Positions 7,352 through 14,564 of a stretch of DNA of 40,840 nucleotides are shown in pieces. The position numbers were made by a program, and so were the translations under genes. Source of the DNA: an uncultured Mycoplasmatota bacterium. GTDB lineage: Bacteria > Bacillota_I > Bacilli_A > RF39 > UBA660. How positions within the stretch are numbered: the stretch's first letter is position 1; every line of letters starts with the position of its first letter. Location of the stretch: contig URBY01000010.1 of the NCBI GenBank assembly GCA_900546245.1, forward strand, positions 1 through 40,840. Reading direction: 5' to 3'. The notes beneath the pieces were generated by a model. It did not search any database. It was not told the DNA's origin and saw only the letters and a program-made list of their open reading frames with translations.

Positions 7352-8290
7352 CTAAACTTCAAAAGATGTTTCATCTATAAATTTATAATTTGTCTTATAT
7401 TTAAGTTCTCTTACTAATCTAAATAAAGCATCATCTTTTGCTTTTGCCTCAATCATAACATCAATATCAACATTATACTTTTTTATATTTTCTATAAACT
7501 GAATAAAATCATCACTATTAATATAATCATGGTGAGATCTAAAATCTCTTTTTGTTTTATTTTTAGGAGATGAAAAATGAACCTTTGGTCTAATATCTTT
7601 CCATGTATCAAATATTTCCGCTAATATTTCATCAATATTATCACATGGATTACATATATGATGATGATAATCTAAAACCATAGGTCTATTTATTTTTTTA
7701 CATAAACTAAGTACATCTTTTGCATTATATATTTTATCATCATTTTCTATTACTATAGAATTTTTAATATTATCTGGTAATTTATTAAAATTATTTACAA
7801 ATCTTGTGATTGACTTTTCTTTACCAAATACGCTGCTTCCAGCATGTAAAACTATTACTGGATTTTTTATTTTTAGTGCTTCTAATATATTTATATGATA
7901 TTTAAGAATTTCAATTGAATTATTAATTGTTTCTTTATTAGTACTGTTAAGTACACAAAACTGATCCGGGTGTACATCAACTCTCATATTATTTTTATTT
8001 ATAATTTCTGATATTTTATTATAATAATCTTTATACTTATTTATATATTCAAAAGATACATCTTTATGTGTTGCGAGTGGGATTAATTTTGATGTTAATC
8101 TATAAAAATGAATATTGTTTTTTGCATTATAATTTAATATTTTTTCTAAATTCTCTAGATTTGATTTTATAATTTTATCTAGTTTTTTATTTTTATTTTC
8201 TTCTTTTAAATAATTTGTATATGTTATTGTACCAGAAGATGTTATATCAAGTGCTTTACTAATAGCAACATATCCAAGCCTTATTATCAT
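7352..8290 (-). CDS. uvsE: UV damage endonuclease UvsE/UvdE
   Basis: TIM-barrel endonuclease that nicks DNA 5' of UV photoproducts and starts alternative excision repair. Family motifs in order: RLGYV at the N-terminus, HPDQFCVLNS, IVLHAGS, IVIENDD, LDYHHHICNP, KVHFSSP and MIEAKAKD; the His, Glu and Asp residues in these are the metal ligands. I prefer the ATG at 8290 because GGTGA is placed six bases before it, although an in-frame ATG at 8302 exists; family members start close to the RLGYV strand. Product 312 residues, a normal length. It follows murC by 38 bases and is likely read from the murD-murC transcript. Confidence 0.92.
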   Translation of the reverse strand: MIIRLGYVAISKALDITSSGTITYTNYLKEENKNKKLDKIIKSNLENLEKILNYNAKNNIHFYRLTSKLIPLATHKDVSFEYINKYKDYYNKISEIINKNNMRVDVHPDQFCVLNSTNKETINNSIEILKYHINILEALKIKNPVIVLHAGSSVFGKEKSITRFVNNFNKLPDNIKNSIVIENDDKIYNAKDVLSLCKKINRPMVLDYHHHICNPCDNIDEILAEIFDTWKDIRPKVHFSSPKNKTKRDFRSHHDYINSDDFIQFIENIKKYNVDIDVMIEAKAKDDALFRLVRELKYKTNYKFIDETSFEV

Positions 8291-8328
8291 TTTATTCACC
8301 ATTTATATTATTAACAAAAAAAGAAGAC

Positions 8329-9705
8329 TTATTTGTCTTCAATTAATTTTTTAGCAATTTTTGTTACATTGCCTGCGCCAAGTGTTAATATTATATCGTT
8401 TTCTTTTACATGTTTCCTTAAATAATCTACAATTTCATCATAATCACTTATATAAATTGCATCAACATTATCTTCTTTTAATTTATTTACAATTTGTTCT
8501 TCTGATACACCATATATATTTTTTTCTCTAGCTGCATATATATCAATAACTATTACATGGTCAAAATTCATTAATGATTCTGCAAAAGAAGATAAATGTT
8601 CTTTTACTCTACTATATGTATGTGCTTCAAATATTACCCATGATGAATTAAATTTCTTTTTTAAAATAGAATCTGCAGTTGCTTTTATTTCTGTTGGATG
8701 ATGTCCATAATCATCATATACATCTGCGCCATTAAATTTACCTTTATATTCAAGTCTTCTACTTGCTCCAGTGAATCCTATTAATCCTTCTTTTATCATT
8801 TCAATTGGTAATTTATACCATAAACATAGTGCTATACATTCTAATGAATTTGAAACATTATGTGATCCTGCAACCCCTAAAGTAATTCTATCTATCTTTT
8901 CATTATTATGCATTAAATCATAACTTGCGCATCCTTCATCATTAAAGCTTATATTTTTTGCATAGTAATCTGCTTTTTCATTTGTCATACTTGTAGTTAA
9001 AACACTAGCCCTAGTATGATTTCTTAAGTTATAACATCTTTCGTCGTCCATATTAACAACTAATAATCCATCACTCGGAAGCATACTCACATACTTTTGA
9101 AATGACTTTTCTATATTATCAATGTTTTTAAAATAATCTAAGTGGTCATTATCAATATTAGTAACAATTGCACTTCTTTGTTTAAAATTTAAATAACTTT
9201 CACAATATTCACATGCTTCAATTATGAAATAATCACTATTACCTACTCTATAGTTTCCATCTATACATCTAAGATTTGCACCAATTTGAATGCTTGGATC
9301 TAAATTAGCACTCATAAATGCACTTGAAACCATAGATGATGTAGTTGTTTTACCATGTGTTCCAGCAACTCCAATTACATCTTTAAATAGCTTAGTAATT
9401 TCACCTAAGAATTTTCCTCTTTCTACTGTTTCAATTCCAAGATTTCTTGCTTCTACTAATTCTGGATTATCACTTTTTATTGCGGCTGTATAAACAACTA
9501 AATCTATATCTTTTGTTATATTTTCTTTTACTTGACCAATATTAACATTTATACCATTACTTCTTAATTTTTCTGTCATAGCACTTTCAGACATATCTGA
9601 GCCGCTTACTTTAAATCCCCAATTAACAAGTATTTCAGCAATACCACTCATGCTAATACCGCCAATACCAATCATGTATATATTTTTATAATTTCTTATG
9701 TTCAT
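8329..9705 (-). CDS. murC: UDP-N-acetylmuramate--L-alanine ligase
   Basis: Cytoplasmic Mur ligase adding L-Ala to UDP-MurNAc with ATP. The N-terminal Rossmann motif GIGGISMSGIAEIL (residues 13-26) and the P-loop GTHGKTT (115-121) are both typical. Residue 346 onward, with HTYSRVK, is a MurC C-terminal domain signature. The 458-residue length is normal. It begins three bases after the murD stop, so the pair is coupled. The gene order murD-murC without murG, ftsW or divIB between them differs from the large dcw cluster. Confidence 0.96.
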   Translation of the reverse strand: MNIRNYKNIYMIGIGGISMSGIAEILVNWGFKVSGSDMSESAMTEKLRSNGINVNIGQVKENITKDIDLVVYTAAIKSDNPELVEARNLGIETVERGKFLGEITKLFKDVIGVAGTHGKTTTSSMVSSAFMSANLDPSIQIGANLRCIDGNYRVGNSDYFIIEACEYCESYLNFKQRSAIVTNIDNDHLDYFKNIDNIEKSFQKYVSMLPSDGLLVVNMDDERCYNLRNHTRASVLTTSMTNEKADYYAKNISFNDEGCASYDLMHNNEKIDRITLGVAGSHNVSNSLECIALCLWYKLPIEMIKEGLIGFTGASRRLEYKGKFNGADVYDDYGHHPTEIKATADSILKKKFNSSWVIFEAHTYSRVKEHLSSFAESLMNFDHVIVIDIYAAREKNIYGVSEEQIVNKLKEDNVDAIYISDYDEIVDYLRKHVKENDIILTLGAGNVTKIAKKLIEDK

Positions 9706-9708
9706 TTT

Positions 9709-11037
9709 TTATCTTTCCCTTACTAAATTTTTAAATTCGTCTCCTCTATCTTCGAATTTATCATATTGATCCCAAGAAGCGCATGCTGGACTAAGTAATA
9801 CAACATCTCCAGGAGTACATATATCTTTTACCACATTCATTGCTTCTTTTAATGTATCATTTTTATAACATCTAATATTTAAATCATTACAAAATTCTTC
9901 TATTCTATTTTTTGTTTCTCCAAAGCAAACAACACATTTAACATTTTTCATTGAATCATCTAAATCATGAAATGAATGGCCTCTATCATATCCACCTAAT
10001 AATAAAATTGTTGGTTTATCAAATGAATTAAGCGCAGTTATTGTAGATACACAATTTGTTGCTTTTGAATCGTTATAATATGTTACACCATTTATTGTAT
10101 CAACATATTCAAGTCTGTGTTCAACACCTTTAAATTCTTTTAAAACTTTTTGTATAACTTCATCCGTTACACCATATTTCTTTACTGCTATAATTGCTCC
10201 CATTATATTTTGGTAATTATGTTTTCCTTTTAATATTATGTCATCTAATTTTATTACTAATTTACCATCATAATAAATTCCTTCTTCATCATAATATGCA
10301 AGATTAGTTTTATCGTGTCCATAATAAACTTTTGTACTTTTTATATCATCTGTAATCTTCATGCTTACTTCATCATCTTTATTTATTACAGCTAAATCAT
10401 CACTTGTATGATTATTAAATATTTTCTTTTTTGTCATTTGGTATACTTCATATGATTTATGAAAATCAAGATGTGTAGGAGTAATATTTGTAAGTACACT
10501 CACATTTGTTTTAAAATCATACATATCACATAATTGATGATCACTTATTTCAAGTACTAAATAGCTATTTGGTTTAATATCTCGTACAAAATTTGATAAA
10601 GGAATTCCAATATTTCCTCCTAAATATACATTATCAAATGAATTTTTCATAAATTCACTTATAAGAGTTGTTGTTGTTGTTTTACCATTTGATCCAGTAA
10701 CACCAATAATATTTACTGATTTATCTAGAAATGAATATGCCATTTCTACTTCATTTATTACTTTTATTCCAAGTTCTTTTGCTTTTACTACTACAGGATT
10801 GTCATATTTAATTCCTGGATTTTTAATAACATAATCAAAGCTATCATCAAGTAATGATAATTGATCACTTGTTATAATAACTTTAACACCTAAAGATTTA
10901 AGTTCACTAACAAGTTCCTCTTTTTGTTCTTTACCATCAGTTACAATTATTTCATTATTATAATCACTAAGTAATTTGGCAGCTTCATATCCACTTCTTG
11001 CCATACCTAGTATAAATATTTTCTTATTTTCAAACAT
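9709..11037 (-). CDS. murD: UDP-N-acetylmuramoylalanine--D-glutamate ligase
   Basis: Mur ligase adding D-Glu to UDP-MurNAc-L-Ala. N-terminal FILGMARSGYEAAKLL is the UDP-binding domain; the P-loop GSNGKTT is at residues 115-121; YNDSKATN and LLLGGYDRG are MurD markers; SPACASWDQYDKFEDRG at the C-terminus is diagnostic of MurD. The length of 442 residues is normal. The RBS is AGGTGAT before ATG. It heads the murD-murC-uvsE unit. A 57-base gap separates it from the upstream unknown gene, with no clear promoter read by eye. Confidence 0.97.
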   Translation of the reverse strand: MFENKKIFILGMARSGYEAAKLLSDYNNEIIVTDGKEQKEELVSELKSLGVKVIITSDQLSLLDDSFDYVIKNPGIKYDNPVVVKAKELGIKVINEVEMAYSFLDKSVNIIGVTGSNGKTTTTTLISEFMKNSFDNVYLGGNIGIPLSNFVRDIKPNSYLVLEISDHQLCDMYDFKTNVSVLTNITPTHLDFHKSYEVYQMTKKKIFNNHTSDDLAVINKDDEVSMKITDDIKSTKVYYGHDKTNLAYYDEEGIYYDGKLVIKLDDIILKGKHNYQNIMGAIIAVKKYGVTDEVIQKVLKEFKGVEHRLEYVDTINGVTYYNDSKATNCVSTITALNSFDKPTILLLGGYDRGHSFHDLDDSMKNVKCVVCFGETKNRIEEFCNDLNIRCYKNDTLKEAMNVVKDICTPGDVVLLSPACASWDQYDKFEDRGDEFKNLVRER

Positions 11038-11094
11038 ATTATCACCTTCTACCTTTGATTATATCATAATATATTTAAAAGAATGAATAATTTT

Positions 11095-11538
11095 TTATTT
11101 TATCATTAATAGTCTTGGCATTTCAGACATTTTTTCTACATCAATTTTTCTATTAACACCTTCTGACATCTCTCTCATTTGTATATTTCTATTATGTCTT
11201 AATATTTCTTTTGACATCATAATAATTTGATTATATTTATTTATAACACTAAAAATAGCTTTTCCTTCTTTTTCACTTAAATTGTTTATATAATTTATAA
11301 TTCTAATATCAGCAATAAATTTTAAATAATCTTTTGAATATGATCTTATCCCTAAACTATTAAGCTCTTCAATAGACAATATTCCATGTTCTATTATTGA
11401 AGGTGCATATTCATAAGCTGTATTATGATGATATTGATAAGTTTTATCACCCTTATTTTTTATGACATATGAACATGTATATAACATATCTCTTATATAT
11501 TTTAATACATATTTTTCTTTAATAATTACCTCATTCAT
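11095..11538 (-). CDS. Unknown protein, 147 residues, with an ART-like H...GILS segment
   Basis: I do not recognise this protein. It is small, soluble, mainly helical and basic at the end. One segment, YHHNTAYEYAPSIIEHGILS (residues 36-55), resembles the first strand/helix of DarT-like or Tpt1-like ADP-ribosyltransferase folds (HxT...IxxxGILS), but the rest is too short to support that family. RBS AGAGGTTG lies six bases before the ATG. Upstream are two palindromes (11557-11580 and 11596-11614), which suggests regulation. It sits between murD and other unknown genes. Confidence 0.6.
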   Translation of the reverse strand: MNEVIIKEKYVLKYIRDMLYTCSYVIKNKGDKTYQYHHNTAYEYAPSIIEHGILSIEELNSLGIRSYSKDYLKFIADIRIINYINNLSEKEGKAIFSVINKYNQIIMMSKEILRHNRNIQMREMSEGVNRKIDVEKMSEMPRLLMIK

Positions 11539-11556
11539 TTACTACAACCTCTTATG

Positions 11557-11580
11557 TAAATAATAAATATTTATTATTTA
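11557..11580. promoter_or_regulatory. 24-base perfect AT palindrome
   Basis: Half-site TAAATAATAAAT, followed directly by its exact reverse complement, 18 bases before the start of the 147-residue gene. A second palindrome, TTTTATCAT-A-ATGATAAAA, lies at 11596-11614. Both contain almost only A/T, so chance is less unlikely than in a balanced genome, but the lengths suggest an operator or a cruciform. Confidence 0.4.
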
Positions 11581-11626
11581 AAACATATTTATATATTTTA
11601 TCATAATGATAAAAGAATAACAATAA

Positions 11627-11653
11627 TAAAAAAATCAATCTGTAGCGATTGAT
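11627..11653 (-). terminator. Rho-independent terminator downstream of the 358-residue gene
   Basis: Minus-strand stem ATCAATC/GATTGAT, loop GCTACA, then at least six Ts. It ends transcription coming from the unknown gene at 11793-12869. Confidence 0.8.
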
Positions 11654-11664
11654 AGTATTAATAT

Positions 11665-11733
11665 TCAAATTTGGTACCAGTAAGGAGCAGGTCTAACAAC
11701 TCCAAGGCTAAAAGATGATGATAAGTAATAAAC
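11665..11733 (-). pseudogene. Possible gene remnant, 22 codons ending in a Tyr/Trp-rich tail
   Basis: A short minus-strand reading frame encodes SSSFSLGVVRPAPYWYQI and then stops with TGA. Directly upstream in frame are TAG and TAA, and no start codon is present. An overlapping ATG frame (MYLVSK...) would join it by a one-base shift. The non-random, aromatic-rich composition suggests the decayed C-terminus of a lost gene. No family assigned. Confidence 0.25.
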
Positions 11734-11792
11734 TTACTAACTAAATACATATTATCACAAACTAAGAGAAATGGAAAGTCCATTTCTTTAAA

Positions 11793-12869
11793 TTATCTAT
11801 GCATTCCACCAGAATTCAATTCTTGAATTTGTGCTTCATATTGACCAATCATTTCTTCTAATTTCTCTTCAGAATAAGTTTCTAATTGCCTTTTAATATC
11901 ATTAACTGGAACATATTCTGTACCATTAGGATACATATATTGAATTATATTAAAAATTAATTCATTTTTATTATTTTTATTACTAACTGAATTAGTCATT
12001 GAATGTGAAAGATAAAAATCTACATCATATAAAAGTTGTTCTCGTGCATTTGGCATTCTATCAGTTCTATTCAATATATTTTGTACAGCAAAATTTAACT
12101 GTGCTTCAAATTCAGGTGAATTATTTGATTTTAAAATTGCTAATCTTTCAACTTGAATTTCATATATTTTTTCAAGTTTATCTAAATATTCTTCCGAATT
12201 AATATCAATGCCGTTTAAATCATTCCAAATATTTTGTGGTTGTTGTGATTCACTTCCTAAATGTACAACTGTTGGTTTATTTGGGGTATTTGCAGTTCTT
12301 TCTAATAAATCAGATATTTTTTGTTTTTCCATTTCCAATTCTTCATGAATTTTTTGATTTTGTTGAACAGGTGTAACTGATGAAGATAATTCACTCATCA
12401 TTTCTTGATAATCATCTCTACTTTGAATTGCAGGTTCTCTTGGAATACTACATGAACTTTGTATTGGTTGTTTAATTGAAGAATTTGTTTTACCACCGAA
12501 AATATCACCTAAATTTGATTTTAAAATATCAATTTGTGAACTAATATTTTCATTAGGTGCATCAATAATAAAATCATCTTCTATTCCAAATCCTATTGAT
12601 TGTTTAGAAATTTCTTTTTGTATATCTTTCATCATATCATCTTTGTTTACTTCTAAACCTAAAGAAGTAAATCTTCTTATAGCCGAATTTAAAAATCCTT
12701 CAAATGTAATATCATTTTTCATTTTTTGTAATGCAAGTCTTTCAACTGTTTTTATATAATCTTGTTCTAATTCAGATTGATAAGATGTTTGTGAATTAGT
12801 TTGAGTACCATATATCTCTCCACCATTACTAATTCCTTCCCATCCATATTTTGGTTTATCTAAAGCCAT
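11793..12869 (-). CDS. Unknown protein, 358 residues, Gln/Asn/Ser-rich, with helical segments
   Basis: Not recognised. The protein has no signal peptide or membrane helix. The N-terminus (MALDKPKYGWEGISNGGEIY) is Gly-rich. Residues ~30-85 and ~230-290 are helical with repeated acidic/Leu patterns, and similar phrases occur in both (YIKTVERLALQKMKND...FEGFLNSAIRR and YEIQVERLAILKSNNSPEFEAQLNFAVQ). This suggests an internal duplication of a helical module. Residues ~120-225 are low-complexity, Ser/Gln-rich and probably disordered. RBS AGGAG precedes the ATG. A terminator lies about 140 bases downstream. Confidence 0.7.
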   Translation of the reverse strand: MALDKPKYGWEGISNGGEIYGTQTNSQTSYQSELEQDYIKTVERLALQKMKNDITFEGFLNSAIRRFTSLGLEVNKDDMMKDIQKEISKQSIGFGIEDDFIIDAPNENISSQIDILKSNLGDIFGGKTNSSIKQPIQSSCSIPREPAIQSRDDYQEMMSELSSSVTPVQQNQKIHEELEMEKQKISDLLERTANTPNKPTVVHLGSESQQPQNIWNDLNGIDINSEEYLDKLEKIYEIQVERLAILKSNNSPEFEAQLNFAVQNILNRTDRMPNAREQLLYDVDFYLSHSMTNSVSNKNNKNELIFNIIQYMYPNGTEYVPVNDIKRQLETYSEEKLEEMIGQYEAQIQELNSGGMHR

Positions 12870-12941
12870 TTTATCAACTCCTATCTTTTTTATTATATCA
12901 TATTTACAGTAAAATCAATCACAATTAGCGACAACTTTACA

Positions 12942-13609
12942 TCATAATACAAAATCATCATCTTTGTTTCTTTCTTTTTTAGTGCTAACTTTCTCTTGAG
13001 CAACAGGTTTCATATGTATCTTATTATATTCATCATTATTTAAAAAATCATTATCATGCAAATCTTCAACTATTTCTTTATATATATCTTGATTTTTATT
13101 ACCAAATAATCCACATACTTTATTTCTTAAATAATCAGCTAATTTTTTAAATCTTCATTATCGTTGACTAAATTTCTAATAGTCTTATAATTATCATCTA
13201 AATCTTTTTTATCAGAGGATATTATCAAATTATTTTTTGATAAAGGTTGTTGTTTTAAGTTTTCTAATATTTTTTTAACCTCATTTGATTTATCATTTAT
13301 CTTATCTACATTTTTATTTATTTCAGTTATTTTCTTATGTTGCTTGTTATAAGAATCTTTTAGTCTTATTTTTTTATTATAGCCATTTATAAAGACTTCC
13401 TCACTTTCTTCTAGTATTAAGTAATCATTTCCTTTAACTTTTAAAATATGAGGTTTTACATAGGCAATATTAGTATTTTTAACTGATTTAATATTACCAG
13501 GCATAAATTCATATTTAACACAAGCAAACCGGCATATTATATCTATCTTTCTATTAAGTTCATCACTTATTTTCAAATCTTTAGTTTCTATCTCAAACAT
13601 AATCATCAT
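12942..13609 (-). CDS. Unknown coiled-coil protein split by a -1 frameshift (mutation or programmed)
   Basis: The zero frame (13139-13609) gives 156 residues: a beta-rich start (MFEIETKDLKISDELNRKID) and a long Lys/Asn-rich coiled coil from residue ~85. It ends DLKN-stop. At the end, GAT TTA AAA AAT TAG contains T TTA AAA, a classic -1 slippery heptamer. Slipping back one base avoids the TAG and continues for 66 residues (LADYLRNKVCGLFGNKNQDI...DDDFVL) to a TGA at 12942-12944. The tail has no start codon of its own near its beginning and reads like protein, so both frames once formed, or still form, one product of about 222 residues. The tail vaguely recalls C-termini of plasmid mobilisation proteins. 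The start codon is uncertain (ATG at 13609 or 13600; no clear RBS). Confidence 0.5.
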
Positions 13610-13629
13610 TCATCATTTCGTTTTAAACA

Positions 13630-13656
13630 GAAAAAAACTAACTATTTCTAGTTAGT
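13630..13656 (-). terminator. Terminator of the tmRNA gene
   Basis: Minus-strand stem ACTAACTA/TAGTTAGT with a GAAA tetraloop (13637-13656), followed by a run of Ts. It lies about 45 bases after the CCA end of the tmRNA. Confidence 0.85.
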
Positions 13657-13700
13657 AATCTATTACTCTCAAACAAAAGTGTCCGAGTTTCCTATCAATC

Positions 13701-14084
13701 TGGTGGACCTGAGGAGAGTCGAACTCCTGTCCAAAAATGCATACCAGAAAGCTTCTACAAGTTTAGTTAGTTTTTTTGTTTTTCCTAATTTATAAAAGAA
13801 ACTAACAACCTACAAATTAGTAAGCCTATAATTATTCATTATTACTTTTAGGCTAAATAATAATATATCTTGCTAAAGTTCGAATTTTCTATAATCTACG
13901 CAAGAAAAGATAATAGAAAACACGCATTTCTGACTTACGCAGCTACGGCTACACTATTGCTTCTGAATAGTGATGCAAATGCATCTTTAATTTTGTTTCC
14001 GTTTATTTTTTGTTTGCACACTAACGGGTGCCTCCGACTTGCCACTTAATTTTAAACATTTCTGTCGAAACCATATACAGGCCC
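13701..14084 (-). ncRNA. ssrA: Transfer-messenger RNA (tmRNA, 10Sa RNA)
   Basis: Rescues stalled ribosomes with SmpB and adds a degradation tag. The 5' end GGGCCTG pairs with CAGGTCC at the 3' end (seven base pairs, one G-U), followed by A and an encoded CCA. The T-arm reads GGACAGGAGTTCGACTCTCC, and the 5' half carries GGTTTCGACAG, both tmRNA hallmarks. The tag reading frame (13935-14000) probably resumes at GGA after ATAAAC and encodes GNKIKDAFASLF...VAVAA, 21 codons then TAA; the final AVAA fits Firmicutes tags. The gene lies 39 bases behind smpB on the same strand. A resume codon one or two triplets away cannot be excluded. Confidence 0.96.
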
Positions 14085-14092
14085 ATAACAAA

Positions 14093-14121
14093 ATTATAGT
14101 ATAAAATAAAGAAAAAGTCAA
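14093..14121 (-). promoter_or_regulatory. tmRNA promoter
   Basis: TTGACT (14116-14121), a 17-base spacer and TATAAT (14093-14098), located between the smpB stop and the mature 5' end at 14084. The -35 begins two bases after the smpB stop. Confidence 0.75.
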
Positions 14122-14123
14122 AA

Positions 14124-14564
14124 TTAGAATCTTTCTTTTAATGACTTTTTCATTTCTCTATCTATATCTCTTTGTTTCATAGTTTCTTTTTTATCATAAG
14201 TATGTTTACCTCTTGCAATAGCTATTTCTACTTTTGCTTTTCCTCTTACAAAATATACTTTTAAAGGTACAATAGTTAATCCTTTTATTTTAATTTTATC
14301 ATTAATTTTTCTTATTTCATTTTTATGAAGTAAAAGTTTTCTTGTTCTAGTTTCTTCATGATTAAATATATTTCCTTCTTTATATTCTGATATAAACATA
14401 TTTAGTAAAAATACTTCACCATTTTTTATTATTGCATAACTATCTTTTATATTAGCATTACCATTTCTAACCGATTTAATTTCAGTTCCAGTAAGTACTA
14501 TTCCTGCTTCAAATTTATCTAATATTTCATATTCAAACTTAGCTTTCCTGTTTATTATTTCCAT
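14124..14564 (-). CDS. smpB: SsrA-binding protein SmpB
   Basis: Binds tmRNA and delivers it to stalled ribosomes. Family markers: NRKAKFEYEILDKFEAGIVLTGTEIKS at the N-terminus, IKDSYAIIKNGEVFLLN in the middle, and the basic C-terminal tail GKHTYDKKETMKQRDIDREM, which enters the decoding site. The length of 146 residues is normal. It overlaps the end of rnr by 26 bases and lies directly before ssrA. The grouping of RNase R, SmpB and tmRNA fits their joint role in trans-translation and decay of the faulty message. Confidence 0.97.
   Translation of the reverse strand: MEIINRKAKFEYEILDKFEAGIVLTGTEIKSVRNGNANIKDSYAIIKNGEVFLLNMFISEYKEGNIFNHEETRTRKLLLHKNEIRKINDKIKIKGLTIVPLKVYFVRGKAKVEIAIARGKHTYDKKETMKQRDIDREMKKSLKERF

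Noticed and set aside
11539..13700. Att site duplication of the tmRNA 3' end
   Set aside because: I looked for a second copy of GAGTTCGACTCTCC and CAGGTCCACCA on both strands downstream and saw none.
13701..13740. tRNA gene
   Set aside because: The T-arm and CCA end look like a tRNA, but the 5' half of the acceptor is 340 bases away, as in tmRNA.
13935..14000. Small protein gene
   Set aside because: This frame is the tag-coding part of tmRNA; it has no start codon or RBS of its own.
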